A stretch of 17,550 bases of DNA from CALLQB01 sp036479275 (GTDB lineage Bacteria > Actinomycetota > Acidimicrobiia > Acidimicrobiales > SHLQ01). Under the pieces are notes generated by a model. The model was not told where the DNA came from, did no database searches, and saw nothing but the letters and a program-made list of their open reading frames with translations. Made by a program: the position numbers and the translations under genes. The stretch is taken from assembly GCA_965524675.1 (NCBI GenBank), contig CBERPN010000054.1, positions 1 to 17,550 of the forward strand, written 5' to 3'. Shown piece after piece: positions 1 to 7,196 of this stretch. Positions within the stretch are counted from its first letter, which is position 1, and each line of letters starts with the position of its first letter.

Positions 1-783
1 AAGCTTTATGCCCTACGAGACGTAACCGGAACCGTCGAATCGGTACCGCTTATCGCAAGCTCGATCATGTCGAAGAAGATTGCCGAGGGCGCCGAATCGC
101 TGGTACTCGATGTCAAGGTCGGGCTGGGCGCGTTCATGCGCGAAATCGACGAGGCGCGTGAGTTGGCCCAGGCGATGGTTGAACTCGGCGACTCTCACGG
201 GGTTCGCACCACAGCGCTGCTCACCAACATGGATAGCGTGATTGGCCTTACCGCCGGAAACGGCATCGAGGTGCAAGAAGCACTCGACGTGCTCGAAGGT
301 CATGGCCCGGCCGACGTGGTCGAAATCTCCTTGGCGTTAGCCGACGAAATGATCGAACTCGCCGACCTCGAGATGGACCCGGCGGACGCGCTCGAATCCG
401 GCGATGCGCTCATCACATTCAAAGACATGATCAGCGCTCAAGGTGGTCGACTCGATGCTGGGCTGCCGGTCGCACCCCACAATCGTCTCGTCAATGCCGA
501 CTCCTCCGGATTCATCGATGTTCTCGACGCCTACGCAGTGGGCGTAGCCGCTTGGCGCTTGGGGGCAGGGCGAAGCCGCAAGGAGGACATGGTTAGCGCG
601 ACCGCAGGTGTCATCTGCTTGGCAAAACCGGGCGACGAGGTGGCCACCGGTCAACCGTTGTTTGAGCTACGAGCCGACGATCCAACAAGATTCGCCGCCG
701 CCGAAGCCGCCTTGGTAGGCGCGGTAACAACCGCCCCCGAACCGGCGGAAACTCCACCGCTCATCCTCGACAGGATTACCTAG
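1..783 (+). CDS. deoA: Thymidine (pyrimidine-nucleoside) phosphorylase, C-terminal part
   Basis: This reading frame is open from base 1, so the gene starts upstream of the window; 260 residues are present of the roughly 430 usual for the family. The enzyme phosphorolyses thymidine or uridine to the free base and (deoxy)ribose-1-phosphate in the cytosol. Visible residues 1-26 carry the pyrimidine-binding set: Arg6 in LRDVTGTV, Ser21 and Lys25 in SIMSKK, spaced as Arg171/Ser186/Lys190 of E. coli thymidine phosphorylase. The next segment LVLDVKVGLGAFM has Leu where the family often has Ser. The glycine-rich end matches the C-terminal alpha/beta domain. The ATG at base 67 lies inside this conserved core and is not the start. 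It converges on pmmB, its likely pathway partner, across a 149-base gap with palindromic repeats. Family assignment is strong; preference for thymidine over uridine cannot be read here. Confidence 0.95.
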   Translation, partial: KLYALRDVTGTVESVPLIASSIMSKKIAEGAESLVLDVKVGLGAFMREIDEARELAQAMVELGDSHGVRTTALLTNMDSVIGLTAGNGIEVQEALDVLEGHGPADVVEISLALADEMIELADLEMDPADALESGDALITFKDMISAQGGRLDAGLPVAPHNRLVNADSSGFIDVLDAYAVGVAAWRLGAGRSRKEDMVSATAGVICLAKPGDEVATGQPLFELRADDPTRFAAAEAALVGAVTTAPEPAETPPLILDRIT

Positions 784-789
784 AAAACA

Positions 790-932
790 GGTGTCCGATA
801 CGTTTCTAATTCCTGGCCACAGAACTGACGACCCGAACGCACACCCAGGATTTTGAGACGTGTCTGACACCAGCCACAACCGAACCCAAAAAGATCAGTA
901 GGGACGCTCGATTAGAGACGTGTCTGACACCA
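790..932. repeat. Three copies of a GTGTCnGACAC-type palindromic repeat
   Basis: The gap between the convergent deoA and pmmB genes holds two copies of GAGACGTGTCTGACACCA (855-872 and 915-932, identical over 18 bases) and one diverged inverted copy, GGTGTCCGATACGTTTCTAA (790-809). Each contains a 5-1-5 palindrome, GTGTC-T-GACAC. In the inverted copy this reads GTGTC-C-GATAC, a change that would keep a G-U pair in RNA. The last copy abuts the pmmB stop codon directly, and the first lies 6 bases beyond the deoA stop. The repeats could be protein-binding sites or a dispersed REP-like element; no transposase is nearby. The repeat itself is directly visible, its role is not. Confidence 0.85.
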
Positions 933-2600
933 TCAGTCGGGTAGTAGCTGCTCGGCTAGATCCTTTAGAAGAGTCTCAACCTCTTGGTCGCCGACTCGCC
1001 CCGCTTCGCGAACGTCGTCGCCCGCGGCAAGGACCACCTCGCCGTACAGCTTTAGCTTTGGCTCGGTTCCACTAGGCCTTACGACGAGACGAGCTGAGTG
1101 TTCTCCCTCAAAGTAGAGCACCATCGCGTCGGTAGATCCCCGGTCGGGGTCGTGCTCGGCGAGGTCGACCACACTGGTTACCGATCTACCAGCCACCGAA
1201 CTCGGTGGGGTCGATCTGAGCGAACTCATCGCGGTAGCGATGGCAGCCAATCCAGCCGATCCCTCTCTACGCAACGAAATCTGCCCCGTGCGATGAACGC
1301 CACATATACCAAAAAGCTCGTGTAAGCGATCGATCACGGTTTCTCCCGCCGAAGAGAGCTCGGCAACCAGTTCAGCAAAAAGAACCATTGCCGTGATGCC
1401 GTCCTTGTCGCGCACCTCGTCGCCGAACGCGAACCCCAATGCCTCCTCGTAGCCGAGCACCAGGTCGACCTCGGGTCGGGCTAGCGCCGGGCGCATGATC
1501 CACTTGAACCCCGTAAGGGTTTCGGCGTACTCGACCTGATGATGACGGGCCAAAGCGCTCAGCATCTGCGACGAAACGACAGTTGTGACAACTAGACGGT
1601 TTGAGCCACCGCCAGAGCGAAGCAGATGGTCGGCCAGAAGTACACCGATCTCGTTGCCGGAGAGGGTGCGCCATTTCTCACCATCGGGCACGACTGCGGC
1701 AAAGCGATCGGCATCGGGATCGTGGGCCAGTACAACATCGGCACCGATTTGGTCGGCGAGAGCGCGCGCCAGGTCGAGAGCGCCCGGCTCTTCAGGATTC
1801 GGAAACGGTGTAGTCGGAAAATCGGGATCGGGTACAACCTGTTCGGGAACCGCTATTAGGGGGCTGAACCCAGCTGCGGTAAACACCTTCTCGGCGAGCT
1901 GGGCGCCCACACCATGAAGCGGCGTGTACACCGCTGTGAGTTTTCTGCTCGACCCTATTTTTAGTAGCGACGTGGCCGCACGAATATACGCATCGACCAG
2001 TGCTAAATCGCTATACACAAGTCGCGGGTCATCGAACGCTGCGACACTGTCCGGATCGACCACCCCGCCGCTAGACATCGCGTCAGCAATCTCGGAATCG
2101 ATCGGCGGAATGATCTGAACCCCATCACCCCAATAGACCTTGATGCCATTGTCGGCGGGAGGGTTATGGCTCGCCGTCACCATCACGCCAGCAACCGCGT
2201 TGAGGTGCCGTACCGCGAACGCTAGGAGAGGCGTGGGGTGTGGCTCGCCGATGATCGTTACCGCAAACCCCATTCCTGCAAGAACCCGAGCCGTGTCGGT
2301 TGCAAATTCCTCGCTCATGTGGCGAGCGTCGTAACCAATAACCGCCGAAAGCTTTTTGTCGTCGCCGTGGTGGGCCCGCAGCACCGCCCCAACCGCAGCT
2401 GCAACACAGCGGACCAGAACTCGGTTCATTCGTTGAGGGCCCGCACCCAGTTGACCACGAATGCCGGCGGTACCGAAGTCTAGATGGCCGTCGAATCGCC
2501 GCACTAGCTCGTCGCCATCTTCGTGGATCAGTAGCTGCAATTCAGCTCGAGTTACGGGATCGGGATCAGCGTCTAACCAAGCGCCGTGAGCGAACTTCAC
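933..2600 (-). CDS. pmmB: Phosphohexomutase, PmmB-like (phosphomannomutase/phosphoglucomutase superfamily)
   Basis: The 555-residue cytosolic enzyme moves a phosphate between carbons of a sugar phosphate through a phosphoserine. Motifs in order: FGTAGIRG at 42-49; TASHNP with the phospho-acceptor Ser144; the Mg-binding loop DPDADR at 294-299; the sugar-specificity loop GYEEALGF near residue 390; and the phosphate-binding RPSGTEP at 508-514. All four active-site loops are intact and the length is typical of the long actinobacterial form. The GTG start overlaps the punA stop by four bases (GTGA), so the two are probably translationally coupled. Mycobacterium tuberculosis has the same pair, with deoA close by. 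The annotated substrate would be mannose- or glucose-phosphate. The salvage context makes ribose- or deoxyribose-1-phosphate (a phosphopentomutase role) a reasonable alternative, which is inference. Confidence 0.93.
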   Translation of the reverse strand: MKFAHGAWLDADPDPVTRAELQLLIHEDGDELVRRFDGHLDFGTAGIRGQLGAGPQRMNRVLVRCVAAAVGAVLRAHHGDDKKLSAVIGYDARHMSEEFATDTARVLAGMGFAVTIIGEPHPTPLLAFAVRHLNAVAGVMVTASHNPPADNGIKVYWGDGVQIIPPIDSEIADAMSSGGVVDPDSVAAFDDPRLVYSDLALVDAYIRAATSLLKIGSSRKLTAVYTPLHGVGAQLAEKVFTAAGFSPLIAVPEQVVPDPDFPTTPFPNPEEPGALDLARALADQIGADVVLAHDPDADRFAAVVPDGEKWRTLSGNEIGVLLADHLLRSGGGSNRLVVTTVVSSQMLSALARHHQVEYAETLTGFKWIMRPALARPEVDLVLGYEEALGFAFGDEVRDKDGITAMVLFAELVAELSSAGETVIDRLHELFGICGVHRTGQISLRREGSAGLAAIATAMSSLRSTPPSSVAGRSVTSVVDLAEHDPDRGSTDAMVLYFEGEHSARLVVRPSGTEPKLKLYGEVVLAAGDDVREAGRVGDQEVETLLKDLAEQLLPD

Positions 2601-3433
2601 ATCGCCCGAATAACCGAGCGCAACAATTCGATCATTCGCGGGCGGGCGGCCGCAGACTCAGAAAGCACATCGCTGTGATCGAGTTGACCATCGCCAAGAC
2701 CGGCCGCCATATTGGTGACAAGCGAGATTCCTAGAACTTCCATTCCGAGATGTCGCGCCGCAATCGCCTCGAGCACGGTGCTCATCCCCACAAGTTGCGC
2801 CCCTTGGCCCGCGAGCATCCGGATTTCGGCTGGTGTCTCATAGTTCCCACCTAGCAGACCAGCGTAAACTCCTTCGGGCAAATCGGCGATGTCTTGCGCA
2901 ATTGCTCGAAGCCGCGATGAGTACACCTCGCCAAGGTCACAAAATCGGCCTGGACGATTCTCGGCGGGGGCAGGGCCCACCATGGGAGAGTTGCCGGTGA
3001 GATTGAGGTGGTCGGAGATGAGGACGGGTTGCCCCGGCTGCCAGTCGGCATTGAGACTGCCGGCGGCATTGGTGAGAATGACTGTTTCGCATCCCGCAGC
3101 GAAGGCGGTGCGAATTGGATGAACGACGGTTTGAGCGGAATGTCCTTCGTAAAGATGTGACCTACCGCCGAACACTAGGATCCGTCGTCCGTCAATCTCG
3201 ACCGATCTAAGGACGTTTTCATGACCCGGAACGGTGGGTGCAGGAAATCCTGGCAGGTCGTCGATGACTACCGAAGCCCTCACCTCGCCGAGTTCGCCCG
3301 CTGCTTCGGCCCAACCAGAACCTAAGATCAGCGCCGCTTCGAAGGTCAACGCTCCCGTCATCGCGCAGATAACTTTGGCCGCGTGATCGGCAGCGGTGAA
3401 CGGCTCGACCGACGCGACGGTAGTTCTGTTCAC
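2597..3433 (-). CDS. punA: Purine nucleoside phosphorylase, trimeric class
   Basis: The enzyme cleaves inosine, guanosine and their deoxy forms with phosphate to base plus (deoxy)ribose-1-phosphate in the cytosol. Diagnostic pieces are LILGSGW (phosphate loop), GRSHLYEGH (the GRxHxYEG phosphate/ribose motif), TNAAGSLN, NYETPAE (purine-site Glu), VGMSTVLEAIAARHLG and SLVTNMAAG. The Asn of SLVTN matches Asn243 of the human enzyme and predicts preference for 6-oxopurines. I chose the GTG at 3433 (278 residues) because AAGGGGGAG lies just upstream and the usual family N-terminus fits; the frame is open to 3490 but that extension has no recognisable ribosome site. It is the first gene of a punA-pmmB pair. 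Assignment is firm; the exact start is moderately sure. Confidence 0.95.
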   Translation of the reverse strand: MNRTTVASVEPFTAADHAAKVICAMTGALTFEAALILGSGWAEAAGELGEVRASVVIDDLPGFPAPTVPGHENVLRSVEIDGRRILVFGGRSHLYEGHSAQTVVHPIRTAFAAGCETVILTNAAGSLNADWQPGQPVLISDHLNLTGNSPMVGPAPAENRPGRFCDLGEVYSSRLRAIAQDIADLPEGVYAGLLGGNYETPAEIRMLAGQGAQLVGMSTVLEAIAARHLGMEVLGISLVTNMAAGLGDGQLDHSDVLSESAAARPRMIELLRSVIRAM

Positions 3434-3435
3434 GA

Positions 3436-3445
3436 CTCCCCCTTC
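3436..3445 (-). promoter_or_regulatory. Ribosome binding site that sets the punA start
   Basis: On the minus strand GAAGGGGGAG precedes the GTG at 3433 by two bases, placing the GG-rich core about 5-8 bases before the start. This favours the 278-residue form over a longer frame opening at 3490. Confidence 0.6.
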
Positions 3446-3540
3446 GTTATTCGTTATACGAGTAGCTAGACCCAAACACCATCTCATCACCGCGGCTGTC
3501 GCTAGGGTCTTCGGTCCCGATTCGCGCGACCGTGGTCGAA

Positions 3541-3570
3541 TATGGCCGCTATGGCGGCTATGGCGGCTAT
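3541..3570. repeat. Short tandem repeat, 9-base unit, 3.3 copies
   Basis: TATGGCCGC, TATGGCGGC, TATGGCGGC and a trailing TAT sit between the usp stop and the punA start, that is, in the likely upstream region of punA. The copies differ by one base. It may be replication slippage or a variable promoter spacer; no protein product is likely because no gene crosses it. Confidence 0.8.
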
Positions 3571-3598
3571 ATTCCGTCCTGAGCTCGGGTTTGGGCAG

Positions 3599-4492
3599 CT
3601 ACTCGGGGATGATCGCAGTGGGTACTACAAGGTGATGTAGTACCGATTGCGCGACCGAGCCGAGTATCGCCCTTGCCATTCCGTGGTACTGCTGGGCTCC
3701 GAGAACCAACAGGTCGGCCTCAACCTCGTCGCTGAGCACCTCTCGCGCATCGCCCTGCACAAGCTTGGCGACAAACGGCTTCGCTCCTTTCGGGGTGATT
3801 TCTCCAATTCGAACCAAGTGCCGATCCAACTCGATCTCTGCGCCTGGTTTGAAACTAATGGGCGGGATCGCCGTGGGCTCAACCTCGTACCACACCGGCG
3901 GGAGCCAAGCTTTAAGCAGAGCAATCTCCGCTTCGGGATACTGATTTCGGGCCCACACCGCTGCTCGATCAGCGGCAACGGAACCGTCGACACCGACGGT
4001 GATGCGCTCCGCCGGAGGCGGCACCAACGCGACGCGACCCAAATCTGGAACAACAACGGTCGGAACTGCGGGAGAGGTAGCACAACGAGACGACACCGAA
4101 CCCAAAACCAAGCTCGTAATCCCTCCCCTACCGCGCGACCCAACCACCAACATTAAAGCGTTCGCTGCTCTGTCGACAAGCGACTCGCCGGGGTTGCCCT
4201 CGATAGCCTCGATCGGTTCCACCTCGGCTCCCGCAACCTCGATCACCGGATCGATAATCGTCGCAGCGCTAAGAACCGCTCGATCACAGACCTGCCCACC
4301 ATCCGGGTAGCGATTAGAGAACGGGTTCGCCTTGTCGAGCATCGGGGTTTCCCACGCAACCACCGGCTGAACCACTAAGCCAGGGCGGTTGGCTGCAAAG
4401 CCAATAGCCCACGCCAACGCGTGAGCCGAGCCAGTCGATCCATCGACTCCAACCACGATCTCGGTTCGTACCGGTTCTGCATTGTTCGCCAT
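3599..4492 (-). CDS. Universal stress protein with two Usp domains
   Basis: The 297-residue protein is two consecutive Usp folds. Domain 1 (about 9-145) opens with VVGVDGS and ends with an intact ATP-binding motif G-x2-G-x9-GS in GSRGRGGITSLVLGS. Domain 2 (about 158-297) opens with ITVGVDGS, but its equivalent motif reads GAQQYHGMARAILGS, with Gln and His at the second and third glycine positions, so nucleotide binding there is doubtful. Tandem Usp proteins are common in actinobacteria, where many respond to hypoxia, stationary phase or redox stress. The ATG at 4492 is preferred to the in-frame TTG two codons earlier. It diverges from the small split-barrel gene at 4628, and the 135-base gap has a perfect short palindrome, hinting at shared control. 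Function beyond stress protein cannot be read. Confidence 0.93.
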   Translation of the reverse strand: MANNAEPVRTEIVVGVDGSTGSAHALAWAIGFAANRPGLVVQPVVAWETPMLDKANPFSNRYPDGGQVCDRAVLSAATIIDPVIEVAGAEVEPIEAIEGNPGESLVDRAANALMLVVGSRGRGGITSLVLGSVSSRCATSPAVPTVVVPDLGRVALVPPPAERITVGVDGSVAADRAAVWARNQYPEAEIALLKAWLPPVWYEVEPTAIPPISFKPGAEIELDRHLVRIGEITPKGAKPFVAKLVQGDAREVLSDEVEADLLVLGAQQYHGMARAILGSVAQSVLHHLVVPTAIIPE

Positions 4493-4570
4493 CTTCAAAA
4501 GTATCCAATCTCATTACTAGGAAACACGACAAAGTTTGACAGCTGCTACACAGCGCACCTAGGGGCCGAA

Positions 4571-4583
4571 GTCACTGGGTGAC
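4571..4583. promoter_or_regulatory. Palindrome GTCAC-TGG-GTGAC in a divergent promoter region
   Basis: A perfect 5-3-5 inverted repeat lies midway between the divergent usp and split-barrel genes. Position and symmetry fit an operator shared by both genes. It does not match the DosR box that often controls such pairs in mycobacteria. A 13-base palindrome can arise by chance, so this is tentative. Confidence 0.35.
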
Positions 4584-4627
4584 CTTGGACTCTGCAAATT
4601 TTGATCCATGTGGTGTTTACTAGGGGT

Positions 4628-5077
4628 ATGAGCAAAAGCGAAGACGACAAACGGAGTGTGGTTTCGCTCCTCACCGAGGACCGCCAAGGTCTCGAGGTAA
4701 TTCCATATGAGGAGTGCAAGGACCTCCTGCGAGAGGCGGGAATCGGGCGGATCGGCTTTCTCGACCAGGGCGAGACCATCATCTTGCCGGTGAATTTCGC
4801 ATTCGTCTCAGGATCGATTCTTTTTCGAAGCGCACCAGGCTCCAAGCTGAGTAGCGCAGAAATCGCCAAGCCAATGTCATTTGAGATCGATGGCTGGGAG
4901 GAATCTACTCGGACCGGATGGAGCGTTCTGGTCAAGGGAGTCTCGGACCTTGTTACCGATGAATGGCTCACGGGCATGTATGAGTTCCTGGGCTCAGAGC
5001 CGTGGGCCGACTCGATCCCCCGCGACAACTGGATCAGGATACGAGCCGACGAAATTAGTGGACGCCGAATCGTCTAA
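4628..5077 (+). CDS. Pyridoxamine 5'-phosphate oxidase-like split-barrel flavin/F420-binding protein
   Basis: The 149-residue protein has the pattern of the Pyridox_ox_2-like split barrel: YEECKDLLREAGIGRIGFL, then a strand pair QGETIILPVNFAF and SGSILFRSAPGSKL, followed by the VSFEID-type strand (here MSFEIDGWEE) and WSVLVKGVSDLV. These small proteins bind FMN or deazaflavin F420 and often act as reductases or stress-linked flavoproteins; the substrate is not predictable. I use the ATG at 4628; a TTG at 4601 would add nine residues with no family similarity, and no strong ribosome site supports either. It diverges from usp and is followed after 31 bases by the APC permease on the same strand, so the three downstream genes may form one operon. 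Confidence 0.85.
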   Translation: MSKSEDDKRSVVSLLTEDRQGLEVIPYEECKDLLREAGIGRIGFLDQGETIILPVNFAFVSGSILFRSAPGSKLSSAEIAKPMSFEIDGWEESTRTGWSVLVKGVSDLVTDEWLTGMYEFLGSEPWADSIPRDNWIRIRADEISGRRIV

Positions 5078-5108
5078 GGCACTCCGGGGAACAGGCTAGA
5101 GTGCAGCG

Positions 5109-7196
5109 ATGGCTGCGGACAACGACAGGGGCGAACTCCAGCGGTCGCTCGGGCTCAGCCACGTCGTTGCGCTCAGCACCGGAGCAATGGTTAGCTCGGG
5201 ACTTTTCTTACTGCCCGGGCTAGCTGCGGCCGAAGCTGGTCCGTCGGCAATCGTTGCCTATGTGATCGCCGGTGCGCTCGCTATCCCCCCGATGCTCAGC
5301 GTTGCCGAGCTCAGCACCGCCATGCCCCGCGCTGGCGGCGCCTACTACTTTCTCGAACGTGCCCTCGGGCCAGCGGTGGGCATGGTTGCGGGTATGGGTA
5401 CCTGGCTTTCGCTAGTGCTGAAAGATGCTTTCGCCCTAATCGGGATGAGCGCGTATCTAAACATCGTCTTCGACATCCCAACCAAGCCTTTGGCGCTAGC
5501 GCTCATCGCCGGTTTCACTTTGCTAAATATCGGCGGATCGAAGACAACCGCATCGGTGCAGCTCGTGCTCGTCGCCTTCGTGTTAGCGGCAATGGCAGTC
5601 TTTCTCATCGCGGGGCTGCCAAACATCTCGGACGGCGCTGGATCGCTAGATCCGTTCTTTACCGAAGGTGCGGGCGGCTTGTTCGCAGTGGTCGGGTTGG
5701 TGTTCGTCTCCTTTGGCGGTCTTACCAAGGTGGCGAGCGTTGCCGAGGAGATCGAAGACCCGCAACGCACGATTCCCTTAGGGATGGCCTTGTCGCTGGG
5801 GATCAGCACGCTGTTGTACGCCCTTGCGGTTCTAGTAACGGTGGCCGTTGTCCCAGCGTCGGAGCTGCACGACGATCTTGCCCCGATTCATTCTGCAGCC
5901 GAGGCAGTCTTACCCCAGGCGGGTGCTGTGCTTATCGTTATCGCAGCGCTGGCAGCCTTCTCCTCGGCAGTCAATGCCGGAATTTTAGCGGCTGGCCGAT
6001 ACCCGTTGGCGATGAGCCGCGACGGCTTATTGAGTCCGCTGTTTCAGAAAGTGAACGCCAACAAGACTCCGGTATCGGGGGTTGTCGTCACCGGCGCCGG
6101 CATGGCTGTGGTGGTCACAGCGTTCGACGTTTCGGCAATCGCCAAGCTGGCCAGCGCCTTCGTGTTACTCACGCTTGGCCTCGTCAACCTGGCAGTGATT
6201 GTTTTGCGAGTGTCGCAGATCAAGTCGTACGCCCCCGGGTTTCGAGCCCCCTTCTTTCCGTACCTACAAATCGCCGGAATCGTCATCGCCATAGCGCTGA
6301 TTATCGAGCTCGGAGCGCTACCACTGATCCTGGTGAGCACGATGATCCTTGCCGCCTTGGCTTTCTACTGGGTTTACGGCCGGTCGCGGGCGAATCGTGC
6401 CGGTGCGATCTACCACGTGTTCCAACGCTGGGGCCGCTCTGCCGACCAGCAGCTCGAACGCGAGATCAGCGCCGCGATGCAAAGCCACGGCCTTCGTGTC
6501 GACGACGAGTACCCGGGGCTGATCGCCCGGGCAGCGGTGCTCAGCATCTCTGAAGGAGTCGATATTGGCGAGGCCGCGCACCGTGCCGCGGAGGTCCTAG
6601 CACGCCGTCTTGACCTGGAGGAGGCCTACGTAACCGCGCAGTTCTTCGAAACCGGCTCGCTATGGATTCAGCCGTCGGAGAAGTACCCAACCGCAACCCC
6701 GGTCGCATTCTTTGACATCGACGATGAGCATCTTGTGATCGTTCGTGCGGCGGCTGGAATCCGTATCCCAGCTCAATGGGGCGGCCGAGGCGAGATCGTC
6801 AACGCCCTCTTCTTCTTGGCTGGCCGCAACGACGCTGCGGGCCCGGCACTCCGACTCGCCGGCGAACTCGCTTCCTACCTTCATTCTGACTCTGGCAGCG
6901 AGATGGCCGAAGCCGGCTTCGAGAGCGAAGTGAAGCGGGCGCTACTGCCCGAACTCGCCATCGAGCAATACACACTAATGGCCGAGCTTCCGGTGGGACG
7001 TCTTATCGGGCTGCGTGTCGGCGACCTCGACCTCCCGGTCGAAATGAACTTCGAAGCCGTCCGGCGCAAGGGGCGGGTGATCCGTGCCACCGATGAACTA
7101 ATCCTCGAGGCCGACGACCAGTTGACCATTATCGGCCCTGGCGAAGGCCTACCAACCGGTGACGCACTGGCTGCCGCCGTAATCTTGAACCACTGA
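5109..7196 (+). CDS. APC-family amino acid permease with C-terminal EIIA-like and TrkA-C regulatory domains
   Basis: The 695-residue protein has three parts. Residues about 12-425 are an APC-superfamily transporter with around 12 membrane segments. It begins SLGLSHVVALSTGAMVSSGLFLLPG, where the GxMxxSGLF-type unwound TM1 substrate site is visible, followed by AELSTAMPRAGGAYYFLERALGP and VAEEIEDPQRTIPLG. Residues about 465-595 resemble a PTS EIIA type-2 (fructose/mannitol) domain, but the usual active-site IPH is replaced: near residue 526 the segment reads PTATPVAFFDID with no His. Residues about 610-690 look like a TrkA-C/RCK-C ligand-binding domain (LPVGRLIGLRVGDLDLP to DQLTIIGPG). I infer an amino-acid or related transporter gated by a cytosolic ligand rather than by phosphorylation. 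The stop overlaps the next gene's ATG by one base (TGATG). Substrate is unknown. Confidence 0.9.
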   Translation: MAADNDRGELQRSLGLSHVVALSTGAMVSSGLFLLPGLAAAEAGPSAIVAYVIAGALAIPPMLSVAELSTAMPRAGGAYYFLERALGPAVGMVAGMGTWLSLVLKDAFALIGMSAYLNIVFDIPTKPLALALIAGFTLLNIGGSKTTASVQLVLVAFVLAAMAVFLIAGLPNISDGAGSLDPFFTEGAGGLFAVVGLVFVSFGGLTKVASVAEEIEDPQRTIPLGMALSLGISTLLYALAVLVTVAVVPASELHDDLAPIHSAAEAVLPQAGAVLIVIAALAAFSSAVNAGILAAGRYPLAMSRDGLLSPLFQKVNANKTPVSGVVVTGAGMAVVVTAFDVSAIAKLASAFVLLTLGLVNLAVIVLRVSQIKSYAPGFRAPFFPYLQIAGIVIAIALIIELGALPLILVSTMILAALAFYWVYGRSRANRAGAIYHVFQRWGRSADQQLEREISAAMQSHGLRVDDEYPGLIARAAVLSISEGVDIGEAAHRAAEVLARRLDLEEAYVTAQFFETGSLWIQPSEKYPTATPVAFFDIDDEHLVIVRAAAGIRIPAQWGGRGEIVNALFFLAGRNDAAGPALRLAGELASYLHSDSGSEMAEAGFESEVKRALLPELAIEQYTLMAELPVGRLIGLRVGDLDLPVEMNFEAVRRKGRVIRATDELILEADDQLTIIGPGEGLPTGDALAAAVILNH

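Noticed and set aside
3647..4156. 169-codon open frame on the plus strand
   Set aside because: It lies antisense to the conserved tandem Usp gene and its translation has no domain pattern; an overlap effect of coding GC bias.
4508..4536. Possible usp promoter CTGTCA - 17 bases - TAGTAA on the minus strand
   Set aside because: Only 4/6 and 3/6 matches to consensus, not enough to report as a feature.
4546..5028. 160-codon open frame on the minus strand
   Set aside because: It is antisense to the split-barrel protein, whose motifs are clear; the translation is low complexity, rich in Ser and Arg.
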